From Syngnathus acus (Eukaryota > Chordata > Actinopteri > Syngnathiformes > Syngnathidae): a stretch of 64,000 bases of DNA. Below, piece after piece: positions 1 through 11,900 of this stretch (the stretch's first letter is position 1; every line of letters begins with the position of its first letter). Position numbers and translations under genes: made by a program. The stretch is taken from positions 20,928,693 through 20,992,692 of the forward strand of contig NC_051088.1 in assembly GCF_901709675.1 (NCBI RefSeq), read 5' to 3'. The notes beneath the pieces are model-generated. The model did not search any database, was not told the DNA's origin, and saw only the letters and a program-made list of their open reading frames with translations.

Positions 1-340
1 ACAGTAATAAAATGGCAGGAACTCGTACTTACAGGGCGTCACGTGCTCGCGAGTCATTACCACATATCCTGATTTGAGTGTCTGTTTTTTTGCATTCCCT
101 TTTAATGTTGTGTGTGGTGCGGGCATCCATCACCTTGATGATATTTTAATGTCGCATCCTTGGGTTGTCTCTGCTTCTCCCGCCACCACCCACCGCCCCC
201 TTCCTTCCTCACGCACTTTCCCCCAACCCTACCTCTCTCCCTCCCTCATTTTGGTCATGACTTCATAAATAAACCCCCACATCATTAAGTAAACGCACAC
301 CCAGTGTCACAGTGAGCGATGGCTTACGTTTTGTTCGCAG

Positions 341-412
341 ATGCAAGCACGCATTCAGGGTGCGGCTGATCTGCGCATGGTGCTTCATGCCCGCAGGCAA
401 AGCCCCTCGTAG
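341..412 (+). other. Weak candidate alternative 3'-terminal exon (possible pard3b isoform)
   Basis: A fair acceptor (pyrimidine-rich, ending TTCGCAG at 334-340) is followed by a 23-codon frame running from ATG at 341 to TAG at 410-412, rich in Ala, Arg, Gln and Leu. A GC-type donor (GCAG|GCAAAG) also lies at 396/397. I do not recognise the peptide, and its phase cannot be tied to the exon at 5881. It may well be chance. Confidence 0.15.
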
Positions 413-2606
413 TTTTTTGTCTGTAACGAATACACTAGAGACATCAGAAAAATATTATCTCTGTTACTGTCACCTGCTATCACCAAATCCCTGCTCAGCA
501 CCCCCTCCAACGCAGCAACAGCTTGTTTCTTCGGTGGGATTCATCAGCTCCCACCCACTGTGTCCGAACAACCAGCTACTTTGTCCTGAAAAGTAGCAAA
601 CCTTGTGTTGTGAGCATCTCAGGCTGAGGAGAAGTCTAGATGATGTGCGGGCCAGCAGTTCCCCACTGTGCAAGCCTGCTGCTGGAAGGTTTTGTGGCCC
701 ACTGAAAAGCTGCTCCTGCAGACAAAAGAGCAGTAGGAGGCAGAAATAGGAAGCTAAAACTGAATATGGGGAGCGACACCAGATGACTTGTGAGGGGAAA
801 ACAAGGGAAGATGACAGAGCAACAGAGAAAAGCCACAAAAAAATCAGAAGAAAATGAAGCCTAGAGGGAAATATGGTAAGATGACAGCATCTAACGGGAG
901 CTGGATTGTCATGAGGAGGCAGAAGGGACCAGACGGAGGCATTGACAGAAAGTACAACAGGGCAGGAAGAGACAATTGATGGTTTCTGATGTCAGAATGA
1001 TGTTTTAAAGTAGGAGAATTCCCCTATCAAGCTTGTTCTACAAAAATAGCATCGAAGCACAACTGACATTAGCTCTAAATGCATAGTCAAATACCAAACA
1101 AAGGCTCGACTTAAGTGAGCTGAGACACAATCTAGAACATAAAAGAATTTTATCCGGATTCTTTCTGGGTCAAAGAGAATAAATTAAAAACAACATCCAA
1201 GCTGACATAGTGTGTTTTGGCATGAATAAATAAATCGGAATCAGTTCAATGAGATTCAAATCGGATCCTGATTAACCTTGTTTGGTTTTGCATCTTAAAA
1301 TGCCTTGCAAACCTTTTACAAATCCCGTACAATTTAGAATAGATTTTTGTGACATACACTAACACAATAAAAATGAAGGAATAAAATAAATGCAGTGGTG
1401 GTAGCACTCGTAGTGTCTTTTTTATGTATAGCATATCATTTTATGCATCGAAATATAAAGTGCAATACTAATCCATGCAGATCCAGATGTCTTGACGTGG
1501 CGGGTTTAGAATTCAACACAGGAGCAGTTAAAATTTACGATGGGGCTTATTGAAAAATTCTTTCAGCGTCAACACAACTTTCTTTGAATTAGGGAGAAAC
1601 TAAGAATAGATGAGAATGTTACGCTCCTGGTATCAGGAGAATCTGCAAATAAGCAGCATTGTTGGGCAAAGCGTAACGGTTAAAGTTGGGGTTGCAGCTT
1701 TCCAAGCACATTTGAGTAGAAAACGAATTCGTGGCTGACTCCAACAAACCACATAGTTTTTACCATGTGATATTCCGCAAACACGCGCCGTAATCATACA
1801 CTGACGGGCAACGCCCATGCACACACAACCTCACCATCTGTGTCACCTCAACTTTGGCCACAGTTAAAAGTGCAAAAGCAGGAAACATTCAGACTGAAAG
1901 CTTCTGTGCACACACCCATGTACAAATGGACTAGCTCATAATAGGCTAACTAAAGAGATGCATTGGACCTTGGACCTCCTCTGAGATCACAAAACATACC
2001 GTGGCCTTTTACTGTCACTCTCACCCCTTTACACGTGTAACCGGGCGCACCACTCAAAGCCAGAAGTAATTAAAGGACAGCTTGCTCTCTAAACCGGACG
2101 ATTGCACTATTTTGGCCCGTGTAATTACACACACACCGCACCACATGTTTTTTTTTCTTCCACCATAAACCCAGAATAACCTTGAACAAGTTAGCAGGAC
2201 CAGATGCTGAAGAACAGGCCACGTTCACTTTCTTCAGCACCGGCTCCCAGACAGGAGAAACAAGTTGAACTCTAGTGTGAGGTTTCCTTACCCACTGTGC
2301 GAGCATGAGTTTTCTCATTTTAAAACAAAGTCACCATCAGTCATTCCATCCACGGATTCCTCTCGGCTGTCATTTGTGCGGAACTTCCCTCGGGCTCGGC
2401 ACGTACTCCCTTCTGCTTGCTTTTATTTTAAGTCCCTTTATTCCGATGCTGCGCAGGTACCCTCCGCTCTCCCGAAACGGGCCGACAAACGCTCGTATCT
2501 GGCCCAAGGCAAAGAGCTGTGTGCAATATGCGTCCGATTCAAGAGGTTCTAGCTGGGCTTGAGCCACAGTTGATGGCCTTTTTTTGTTCCATTTAGCCAT
2601 TTAAAG

Positions 2607-2878
2607 GCTAAAAACCTAACATTTTCTCAAAAGCCTTATAATCAGGTGCGCCTTGTATATGGACCAATATTGAGCCACTAGAGTAGGCGTGTTCAAACTC
2701 CAGCCCGTGGGCCAAATGTATATATTTTATATACGGACAAAGTTTTAAAATGGGCCATTCATTGAAGGTGCGCCTTATAATCCGGTGCGCCTTATATATG
2801 GACAACGTTTTAAAATGGGCCATTCATTGAAGGTGCGTCTTATAATCCGGTGCGCCTGATAGTGCGGAAAATACGGTA
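2607..2878 (+). mobile_element. MITE copy 1, 'gtgcgg' subfamily, 5' end degraded
   Basis: The right end reads GTGCGGAAAATACGGTA, the terminal repeat of the five-copy palindromic MITE family in this window. The left terminal repeat is missing and homology begins at about GGCTAAAAACCTAAC. Internal GTGCGCCTTATAAT blocks occur several times. At about 2680-2716 it carries an inserted hAT-end-like piece (GTTCAAACTCCAGCCCGTGG), shared with copy 2 at the matching place. Non-autonomous, with no coding capacity. Confidence 0.75.
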
Positions 2879-5452
2879 CCTTTTTTCTGAAATACATCCA
2901 GACGGCAATTGCGATGATGCATAAACATTGTTAAATGTGAAGATAATTAGCAACAAACATGAAGTTGATGCACATGACTTGTTTATGCGAACCAAAATTG
3001 TCCCTAATCCAAAAATATGCAGATGATCCACTTTCTTGTTTTCACGGTTGCTTTGCTGTGGATTTGATCGGAAATCTTCCGTACTTATGGGAGGACGTGG
3101 TCGTCACAACCTTGAGTTGGAGCTCAGAGTAATACATCTACTCAAACTTGCCCGAGTAAAGAAACACCTCAGGGCCACTGCTATGGCCACACGCACGCAC
3201 ATGCTAATATGGTAACATTTTACACATGCTAATATGTCAACATTTTGTGTGCCGGAGGGCTACAGCCATAATTTCCTATTTCTGTTGTTTCGTCATGGTC
3301 TAGGTGAGTGAGCATCTGCTCAATAGTGGGGGAAAAAGTGCCACTTAGCAAAGCAACCCAGCAACGTTTGTGGAACAAGCTACTGCATGATGATAGTCCA
3401 TACATGCAAGACACATGCTTAATTAGCATCTACGATGGTGAGAGGAAGCTGAGGAAAGAGACATAGAATGAGGAACAAAAAAGGCGATACTTTGCAGGAT
3501 CCTTATTATGCTATTTGAAAAGCGACTGCTGAGGAAAGCTGCTTGGAGCAAACCAATCTGTGTGTCTCAGTGGCTGAAGCATTTGGACTCTTATTGTAGA
3601 TGTGAGCATCACAACATTGCATCAAAGTCCCGTAGTGCTCCAAGAAATTCATTTCCTGAGCTCCAGCAATACTTGGTGATGAATGTGACAGCTGTGCCGC
3701 CCGTGTATGTGTGTGTGTGCTCTCAGTCTCATCTGGCACCGTCAAAGCAAAGCTCTCTAATTTGGGGAAAATGGAGAAGACTTAGTCTGTGCTCACACCT
3801 GCGTGAAGCTGGTCCCCTACCCCATGCAAAATTTAAGGGAAGTAGTCTGTTTGTGCTTTGTTTGTCCTGGTTTGGTTTCCTGCTACGTTTTTTTTTAGAG
3901 ATTATTTTAGAAGACGGAGATTGTTGTCTGATTCGCTGATTGAAATCTGCTTGGAAGATTCTGCTTTGTAAGACCTCCAAATTCTTACACCAAGCAGCCA
4001 CTTTCCACATATCTTTTTGCGGTTTAATTTTTTTCTCACTTCAATCTTGGAGCAATATTTGCCTGCCAGGATGACCTTGACTTTTTTTCTGTCACTAAAA
4101 CTGGCTGTCAAGTTTGGATGAATGAGAATGTGTCTGAAAAGCATCTATTGTTGGTTTATGTGTTTGATTTTAAACGGGCTAATGCCTTCAGGCTATTATG
4201 GTAATATAATCAACAAACAAAAGACGGTTTTTTTCCCTCAATTTAGCCAAACACACTTCCCTCTCTGTGGAAAGTTCTCTCCCGAATATCTGCAGTCTTT
4301 ACTATATAAGTCTCCTATTTTTCCTCTTTATGATTCTCATTAATATTCTTATAATAATCGCAATATACCGCAGCTCCAGCGGCCATGGCAATTTGCTTCA
4401 CAATCGTGACATTGTTTGATGTTCAGTCATGATGTCTCGTTTGCTATATGTGCCCCAGAGAGTTGCTGACTGTAATTGGTTCGCGGTTATTCAGTTCAAT
4501 CACATTTGCTCGATTCTCTTACTTTGCGGTGGGTGAAAGAAAATAAGAAATAAGAAAATACTGAGCCAAGATCGTCATTTCTTTGTTTATGATGCATTAT
4601 ATTTAGAAATGTATGGTATATTCAACACAGTCCTCCTTCATGATGTGCTTTTCAGCTTCTTTACTTTGGGGTAAAAGAAAATAACGGAAAGTGAGTCCCT
4701 CCTCTTTTTGAGTTGGTGCTGTATAACTCTTCAAAATCTGGTTTCTTTGAAGGTCTCATATATTAGCATTGTTCTCGCTGCCCTCGTAAACCTCCCCTCA
4801 TGGTTTCTTCTTATTTATTACTTTTATGTCACACTGAGACCACGGGAGAAAAAAAAAAAAAAACATCTTAAGGTGAGTGCAAGCTGAATCGCCCGCCTGT
4901 CCAACAACTGCAATGTCTGTAATCATGACCAGCGAGAGGAGGTGGAAAACGTGTGGCTGGTCTTTTACGAGTTGGCGTGAAAACGCAAATATGCGCCAAA
5001 ATTGCATTTGTAGTTTGACTGTATGCGCCCGCAAATGGCTTTAATCAGTGGGTGGTAGGTTTTGTGCCCCCTCCACCCTACTCTGTTGTTTTTCATAAGG
5101 CCAGTGTTGTTTGCACAAAACACACAAGCACATGTTCATCATGAGGGCGCAGTGCTCGCTTGTGGTTCCATGTGTTTGTCTTACCACATGTGGAGCATTC
5201 CAATCTTTGCTATTTTGTTGTTTGATACCAGAGAGCACATGCAAATATTTTTCAAAATGTATGGATGATGTGAATAAAATGCTAAGATCAAGATAGATTT
5301 TCCAATTTCTTCCAAAAGGACGTATTAATTCTCGTTTCTTAGGCTAATTTGATGTTGTCAGTTTACACGGCGATGCGTTTTCGCATGGGTCGGAGGGAGG
5401 AATCACATTTGTTGGGTCTTGGGCTAAATAATGGGCCATAAGACACTTAAAT

Positions 5453-5763
5453 TACCGTATTTTCCGCACTATAAGGCACACCTAAAAACCTCATATTTTC
5501 TCAAAAGCCGACAGTGCGCCTTATAATCAGGTGCGCCTTATATATGGACCAATATTGAGCCACTACAGCAGGTGTGTCCAAAGTCCGGCCCGCGGACCAA
5601 ATGTATATATCGTATATATGGACAAAGTTTTAAAATGGGCCATTCATTGAAGGTGCGCCTTATAATCCAGTGCGCCTTATATATGGACAAAGTTTTAAAA
5701 TGGGCCATTCATTGAAGGTGCGCCTTATAATCCGGTGCGCTTTATAGTGCGGAAAATACGGTA
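5453..5763 (+). mobile_element. MITE copy 2, 'gtgcgg' subfamily, complete
   Basis: Both ends are intact. TA then CCGTATTTTCCGCACTATA opens it, and TATAGTGCGGAAAATACGG then TA closes it, so the inverted terminal repeats are at least 19 bp and flanked by TA. A TA target duplication suggests a Tc1/mariner-type origin, though TA could also belong to the palindrome. The inside is made of repeated GTGCGCCTTATAAT/ATATGGAC blocks with a hAT-like insert at about 5566-5602. No ORF. Confidence 0.85.
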
Positions 5764-5783
5764 AATATTAAATATTATTTGAT

Positions 5784-5815
5784 GCCTGAGCCTATCCCAG
5801 TTGACATTTCAGGGC
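5784..5815 (-). repeat. Fragment of dispersed (ATGG)n-ended repeat
   Basis: GAGCCTATCCCAGTTGACATTT matches, in reverse orientation, the 'GCTGGGATAGGCTC' body of a repeat that is common in fish and reptile genomes and usually ends in ATGGATGG. Only about 30 bp remain, directly beside MITE copy 2. The match is from memory of the family. Confidence 0.4.
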
Positions 5816-5880
5816 AGTTTTACTCCATTAAGTAGGAGACTGACCAGACTTGGTTTTCGAGTGTCAACTTTCTCTTGCAG

Positions 5881-5957
5881 GTGGCACCTAGAGGTGATGA
5901 ATCGCGACCTTCGCACCTGTACGAAGAATTGGACCGGCCGCACGCCACACACACTAG
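5881..5957 (+). CDS. pard3b penultimate coding exon
   Basis: Acceptor TTTCTCTTGCAG ends at 5880 and donor AG|GTAAGAG follows 5957. The 77 nt are open in one frame, reading VAPRGDESRPSHLYEELDRP and five more residues, then two bases (AG) of a split Arg codon completed by G at 13142. The strong splice sites, the open frame and the phase match to the last exon support it. 'Penultimate' assumes no further exon hides in the following intron. Confidence 0.65.
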
Positions 5958-8900
5958 GTAAGAGCTAGTATTTCTTCATCAATGCAAGAAGAAAAGACAG
6001 GATTATGTCGATCTTTGTGGCCCCCCCTCACCCCTCCTCCCGAACGCACGCACACATGCACACAGACGTACGCGGCCCAGGCTAATCCTCTTTGGAGCTC
6101 ATAATTAAATCTGGAGTGTTTGCCTTGGGAGTGTCTACTCATCCCAGGAATAGGACTGATCAGGTCTCCAGAGAGCAGGAAGCTTGCGCGTAGAACCAGC
6201 CCGAGGACGCTCAGCACTTGTCAGACACGCGCAGCCTCTCGTGTGGCTTCACTGCCGCAGCGTTCACTCCTTGTGTTTGTTTAGCTGCTCTCCTGTCAAA
6301 TTAGGAACGTAAACACGCGTGGCTCATCAGTTCTCTGTAGACGCTTTCACATTAGCGCCACGCAGCAGAGGGACGTAAGGATGCAAGGTGAATGTAGAGA
6401 GGACCTCGGTAGGAAGATGAGGAGAGAGAAAAGTCATTTCACGGCTTATTGGGCCGCCTGATATAACGGAAAGCAGGCAGCGAACCAAGAGGGCACATCG
6501 CTGAACAGAAGAACGAGTCAGAATTCAAACGAGACCTGATGACATTAGATAGTTAAGACCCAACCTTTTTTTTTTTCTTAATTAAACTATGTGGACTGAC
6601 TTCAAATTAGGATTCTAATCTGTACTGTGACCCAACTGACATATATTTGGATGACCAAATATATATATTTAATGACATAACTTTGCACGTCTGCCACACT
6701 AATGGGAAGTTCGGATTCAAATCTTACCCAAGTAGTCTGGCTTCCTTACCGTTTACAAAAATATACACGTTAGGTTCAGTGACGGAGCAAAATTGTCTAT
6801 AGGTGTGAATACCGGTAGCAAATGTTATTTTTTGTGACCTGCGACAGGCTGGTGACGAAGAGGGAAATTCAAGCCATATTTTAGTGATTCTAAGTATTCT
6901 AACCTGCTGCTTATCCTTCACGTGCAGTATTAATTTGCTTCAAGAAGTTCGATAAAAGGCAAAGAACTGTGAAGAAGTGTGACGCTAAACATGACCGCAA
7001 GAGGAGCAGACAAAATATCTTCGAAGTGTTGTTTTGCTTTGTTTCTTCATCGCGGTGATAAAAAAAAAAAAGGAGGTGGAGTAGGAGGAAAGCTCGCAAA
7101 TACAGCAGTGAATAGAATATGTCTGTAACAGCGGAGGTTGAACTAAATCCCCTCGGGTGCCGCCGTTATTGAAAGCCATTTCCTCGCAAAATGAGCGCGG
7201 CTTTGCCATTGGCCTGTCTCTCATTAGCATCCATTTGGGCTGCCTTTGTGTCGAGCTGGCCGGGGGAGAGAGTGTGTGGGGGGTGAACATGAGTGCGTTT
7301 GGGAGTGTTTGGATAATTTACTAGCAAAGCACCTCACAGATGGGATCACATGGAGAGAGAGAATGGCTTGAAACAGAGGCAAAGTACAGTGAGACTCGCA
7401 GTCCGTAGATGCAAATTTATCTCTGCAAAGGAAAGCACAACTGGGTGCGGTGATGCCTCATTTCGAAATCTACCAATTTTCTGTCATGTTTCTCCGGTGT
7501 CAGATGTCGTATTGTCAAATCCAAGTTCAGCCTGCACGCAAAGGAAGAGGAGTTTGTGCACGGCAGTCCAGTGAACAGGAATTTAAGTGTGTTCAGGGAA
7601 TGGTGGCACGGAGAGCCTCGCCCCAGGGAAGATTAGAGTGTTACTAAGCTTCCTGGCTGCCTCGCCGTTGGCTGAAGGGTACATACCCAGCCGGACGCTG
7701 CAAGCCGACATATGGACAACATTAAAATCATTACCAATTCAAAGCAGCGGGTCAGGGGCGCAGTGACCCAGCCCCAGGTTATCCAATCACAGCCCCTCCC
7801 TTGAACCATTGCCTGCAGGTGATTGGATTAAGGCTTGGCCAGGCCGATGGAGCCTTCTGCACAATGGGTAAATTGACAATGGTCGAACTTTAAAAAACTG
7901 CAGTATTGCTAAATCACCGTTTTAACAGTCTTTGAGAAATTACTCACATTTATTTTGGGTTTATTTAAGCTATATATTAGTTATTTTGTATTTTCTACCT
8001 CTCTGTTCTTTTTTCGAACTAACAATAAAACGAATATCTTTCTCTAAATAGGCCAGCCATGTTGCCGTACAACCTTATTTATTTATTTATTGTTTTTATA
8101 ATGTTATATTGATGCGTTGGATCGGTGTTTGTGAAATAGTGGCGGTGACTCCCGTCGTCCTGGCCCGCCCCTCGCAGGCTTAGGAGCCCGCAAAGTCAGC
8201 GGCTTTGAAGGCTCCAAGGAGGGAGGTTTTAATAACGTACACTCAGGTAATGCAAGCAGGCCTCATTTACAGCTCAATTGCCATGAACGTAGCAGGCTCA
8301 CAGCAGCTGAGTATTTCATTTTAGGCATGACTAATCAATTTACACTCAATGGAATCGTTACACTAACTCTTCTTGGTCTGAATGAGAGCGACGGAGAGAT
8401 GACGTCGCAATGTCACTGCTCAGTGCATGTTGTCACAAGTGCAATCAACCGTTAAAATGTCACAAGCAATCTTAAACATAAAAACGTGTAACTCACTTAA
8501 AATATGGAGCTCACCGTCAGAAGTGCTTTATGCAGTCTAACATGCTCCAGCCTTGCTGATCCACACAAGTTTTCGACAACACTAAATAATTGTTTGTCAT
8601 GTTTAATATGATAATAGTGTGTTCAATAACATTAGCAGGATAATAATGTTCGAATAGTGTTAGTAGAATAGTTGAGTTCCTTCGTTGTAACACTCCAAAA
8701 AGCTTTATTTTTTATTTTTATTTTTTACCAGGTTTCATTTCACTTTTTGTTGTAATTTGGAAAGGCAAATTGAACAAGTTTACAATGTAGTCACAACAAG
8801 CATTTTAAGGTATCCATATCTGACACCCAAAATTGGATGTTAACATTTCAGTACTTTATTTTTTTCATTCTACCACGACCAATTTGACTTTTATTTTACT

Positions 8901-11900
8901 TGACTGCACAGTGCTTAGTGCACAGATACCAATTTGACACAATGGAGGAGACTACGATATTCAACAACCTCTTGCAGACAAAGGGGTGAGTGCATATTTT
9001 ATCTATTCAGAGGACTGCAGAAAGGTTTTATTCAAAGCTACATCTTTTTGACCTGCTTCTGAACAAAGCCACGGAATTTAGGTTTCATTTTAATTCGTAT
9101 TTGGATCAAACTAAGCATAAGCACACTAGAGACGGGGGGAAAAATCGATATTGCAATATACTTTTTGCCCCTCTGTTGGAATAACTAATTGATACACCAA
9201 CGGAAAATAACAGTATTTTATGACGATACGCATAATAGATTCACCCCATTGTCACGGTCGGTACTTAATGTCTCTTGTTCTGTTTGTCCTGTAAATCCTG
9301 TAATCATGTAAATAGTAGTAAAGTAGGCAGAAGCCGTGGCTGGCGAAAAAGAGCGAATGCAAAGACCCACCTGCAGAGTTTAACTCAAAATTGTGGAGAC
9401 TCTTTGGCTATTAGAAGACAGATGACGGAAAAACACTAGATCAAAAATATACAATCTGCAAGAACTGTTTTCCAAAATGTAACAGCAACACTAAAAATCT
9501 ACAAAGTCACTTCATTGGCTTTTACGACGAACTGCACAAAGGCAAACAAGTCATCTTACAATCACTACTGCGAAGATGTTCTCCTTTGGGTCACCGAGAA
9601 TAAAAACATTTGTTGCATAATTTTGGTGCATTTTGGCAAAATACTTTAAAGAAATACATTTCCAATTGCATGTCGATCTGATGCTGTCAGTACGTCTGGT
9701 AGCCACTCAGTGATATTAGAATAACGTGATGCCTCTAAGTCAACAAAGAGTAAACTCCCGACTGTCCGGTCACAAACAATACAGTCATCGGAATGATAAG
9801 ACTGTAGATAAGCCGCAAACATGTCACTGCCGATAACTTTTAGACCCGCGAAATAGGTAAATTTCACAATCGTGTGATTATATTTTTATAATGGATTTCT
9901 TTGGAATTCTCATGTCTCATGAAAACCCCACGATTTGGAAATTAGGGCCAACCTCAGACTTAACCGAATTTCACCACTTTGCTGCTTGGGCACATCATTC
10001 CAGGTGTCAGAAGCCTAGACAGGACCATTGCCGCATCTTGAAAGAACATAAAAACGGCGCGTAAAGGATCGACTTAAGCACAAACGGTTCATAATGAAAA
10101 CATATGCAGGGATTATGGACTTTGAGTTCCCATGCTGTGCCATAACTCTTTCTTATTGACTGACCAGTTTTGAAGGTGTTCCGAGACAGCCATGTTTGTC
10201 CAGCTAACCGCATTTGAGCTCACGGGGTCGGTGGTAGGAAATGAAAAGTCTTTTGCTGGCTTTGAGACGCCTGTGGTGCTACCTGTTTACAATAATACTG
10301 CCATTCCATAAATCCTCCCGCCCGCATTTGTATGTCTCCTCTGTTTATGTCTGCCTTTCTGCATCCCTTTTTCCACAAGTCCTGAGCTAGGGAAAATAGA
10401 ATCATGGCATTGGAAAGAAGTCAAAAAGTAAACCCCCGACATTCATTTTTAGCCTAAATAGAAGCAAGTAGAATAGCGTGTAGGCATGTGGCGAACTTAA
10501 TATGAACTGTCAAGCTTCGAGGAAACTCGACACGAGCTGCTACAGCAACTGAGCCTTTCTGCGTTTATGGACAGAGAAGTCCATCTGTTTCTGTCATTAA
10601 CGACAATGTAACAGATTTTCTTCTGTTGCACAATCACTCTCCTTTGTCCCGAGTATGACCTCTGACTACCTATGTTCCTCCCCACTCTCAATACAGAGAC
10701 GACTATGGCTAATAGTGTTTCTAGAGTTGGCCGCCGTAATGGCTTCCATGGCGCTCACCCTGGTTGGTGTCATTGGTGCTTGTGTAATTCAACTGAACTT
10801 CATTGTGTGCTTTCAAGGTTTGTTATGTATGTGGAGTCTGAAGAAGAACTCAATTTGGGGTAATAAATCTGATGAACGGAAGCATGAACTCATTCCAGAG
10901 GCAACCATACCAGTGGACGTGTCTAGTTGATGTCAAAATTTAACATATTGCCCTTAAATTGTTTGCATTTGGGGTGTGTCTGATCCCTTAACTTGACTTG
11001 TAGGTTAGTGGTGTTCACATATGCATCTATAATGCATCCACATGTTCCCTTCATCTCTGCAATTCATTGATTAAACATGCAAATCTCATGTTGTCGAGAA
11101 ACATGGACGCGTGTATTGGCAGTCACTTTGGTGAGTGAGTACGTTCATATGTTTCATTATGTTTACATGTGCGTAAATTCGTTCCAATTCATTCCTCCCA
11201 CGTGAAAAACGTACGTCAGACTTTGTGCATAGAGTGAATAATTGCCTGTCTCTTGATGTTTGTCCAGTCATTTACTGCTAACCCCTTGCACAGGATAAGC
11301 ACACATCCAAAAGGAAGGATGGGTGAAGCCAAGAACATACAACTTAACGGACTGGCATAACAGTTCACTAAGAGGTCCTCAACAGAATAAGTTTGCATGT
11401 CCTACTTGTTGATTAAATATGGAGTGAAATAAATTCCAAATGAATAAGTGCAATATAGATCTACTGATAGACTGGATTCACAGCTGAGAGTCTAAATAGT
11501 CCCTTGAGAGTAGACTAAAGATGGCCTCGAACAGCTGCGGAGTGACCTGGTGGTTAGCACATCCATCTCACAGTTCTGAGCTTCGGGGTTTGGAGCTCTT
11601 TTCAAATTGTTTTGCTGAGGGTTTTTCCAGGGTTGCATGTGGTGACCCCTTTGTGATTTTTGTTATCAGTGTTTTTTATTTTTCATTTGTTTGCACATTT
11701 ATCATTATCTAATGAACAGTAACCGCGCACATAATGCAATTTCTAAATGATCATGAGGAAGGGGGGAAAAATGAAAAGTAATTGCCTTCCTCACCCTTGT
11801 TAAATTATGAATTAACTATGATTAACTACTTTTTGTAAAACTGAGTGCAATTTCACCAGCTCCACCCAGGCATGATTGCCAGTAGATTTGTTGAATTCAG

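Larger units (their letters stand above)
1..5880 (+). other. Intronic DNA upstream of the 77-nt pard3b exon
   Basis: This stretch precedes the acceptor at 5879-5880 and is probably pard3b intron. It holds two copies of the CCGTATTTTCC MITE (2607-2878 and 5453-5763), a weak candidate alternative exon (341-412), an A-run at 4851-4864 and a short piece of a dispersed retroelement-like repeat just after the second MITE. Open frames here are short and unconvincing on both strands. Earlier pard3b exons were not recognised, and one could be missed because I cannot align to a known protein. Confidence 0.5.

Noticed and set aside
9646-9867. 73-codon minus-strand frame next to the hAT fossil
   Set aside because: Not recognised as transposase or any other domain. 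It is on the opposite strand to the BED fragment and is probably chance.
10655-10930. 91-codon frame with a hydrophobic middle in the pard3b intron
   Set aside because: It looks like a membrane segment, but there is no family resemblance and no promoter or splice context. Hydrophobic stretches come easily from T-rich DNA.
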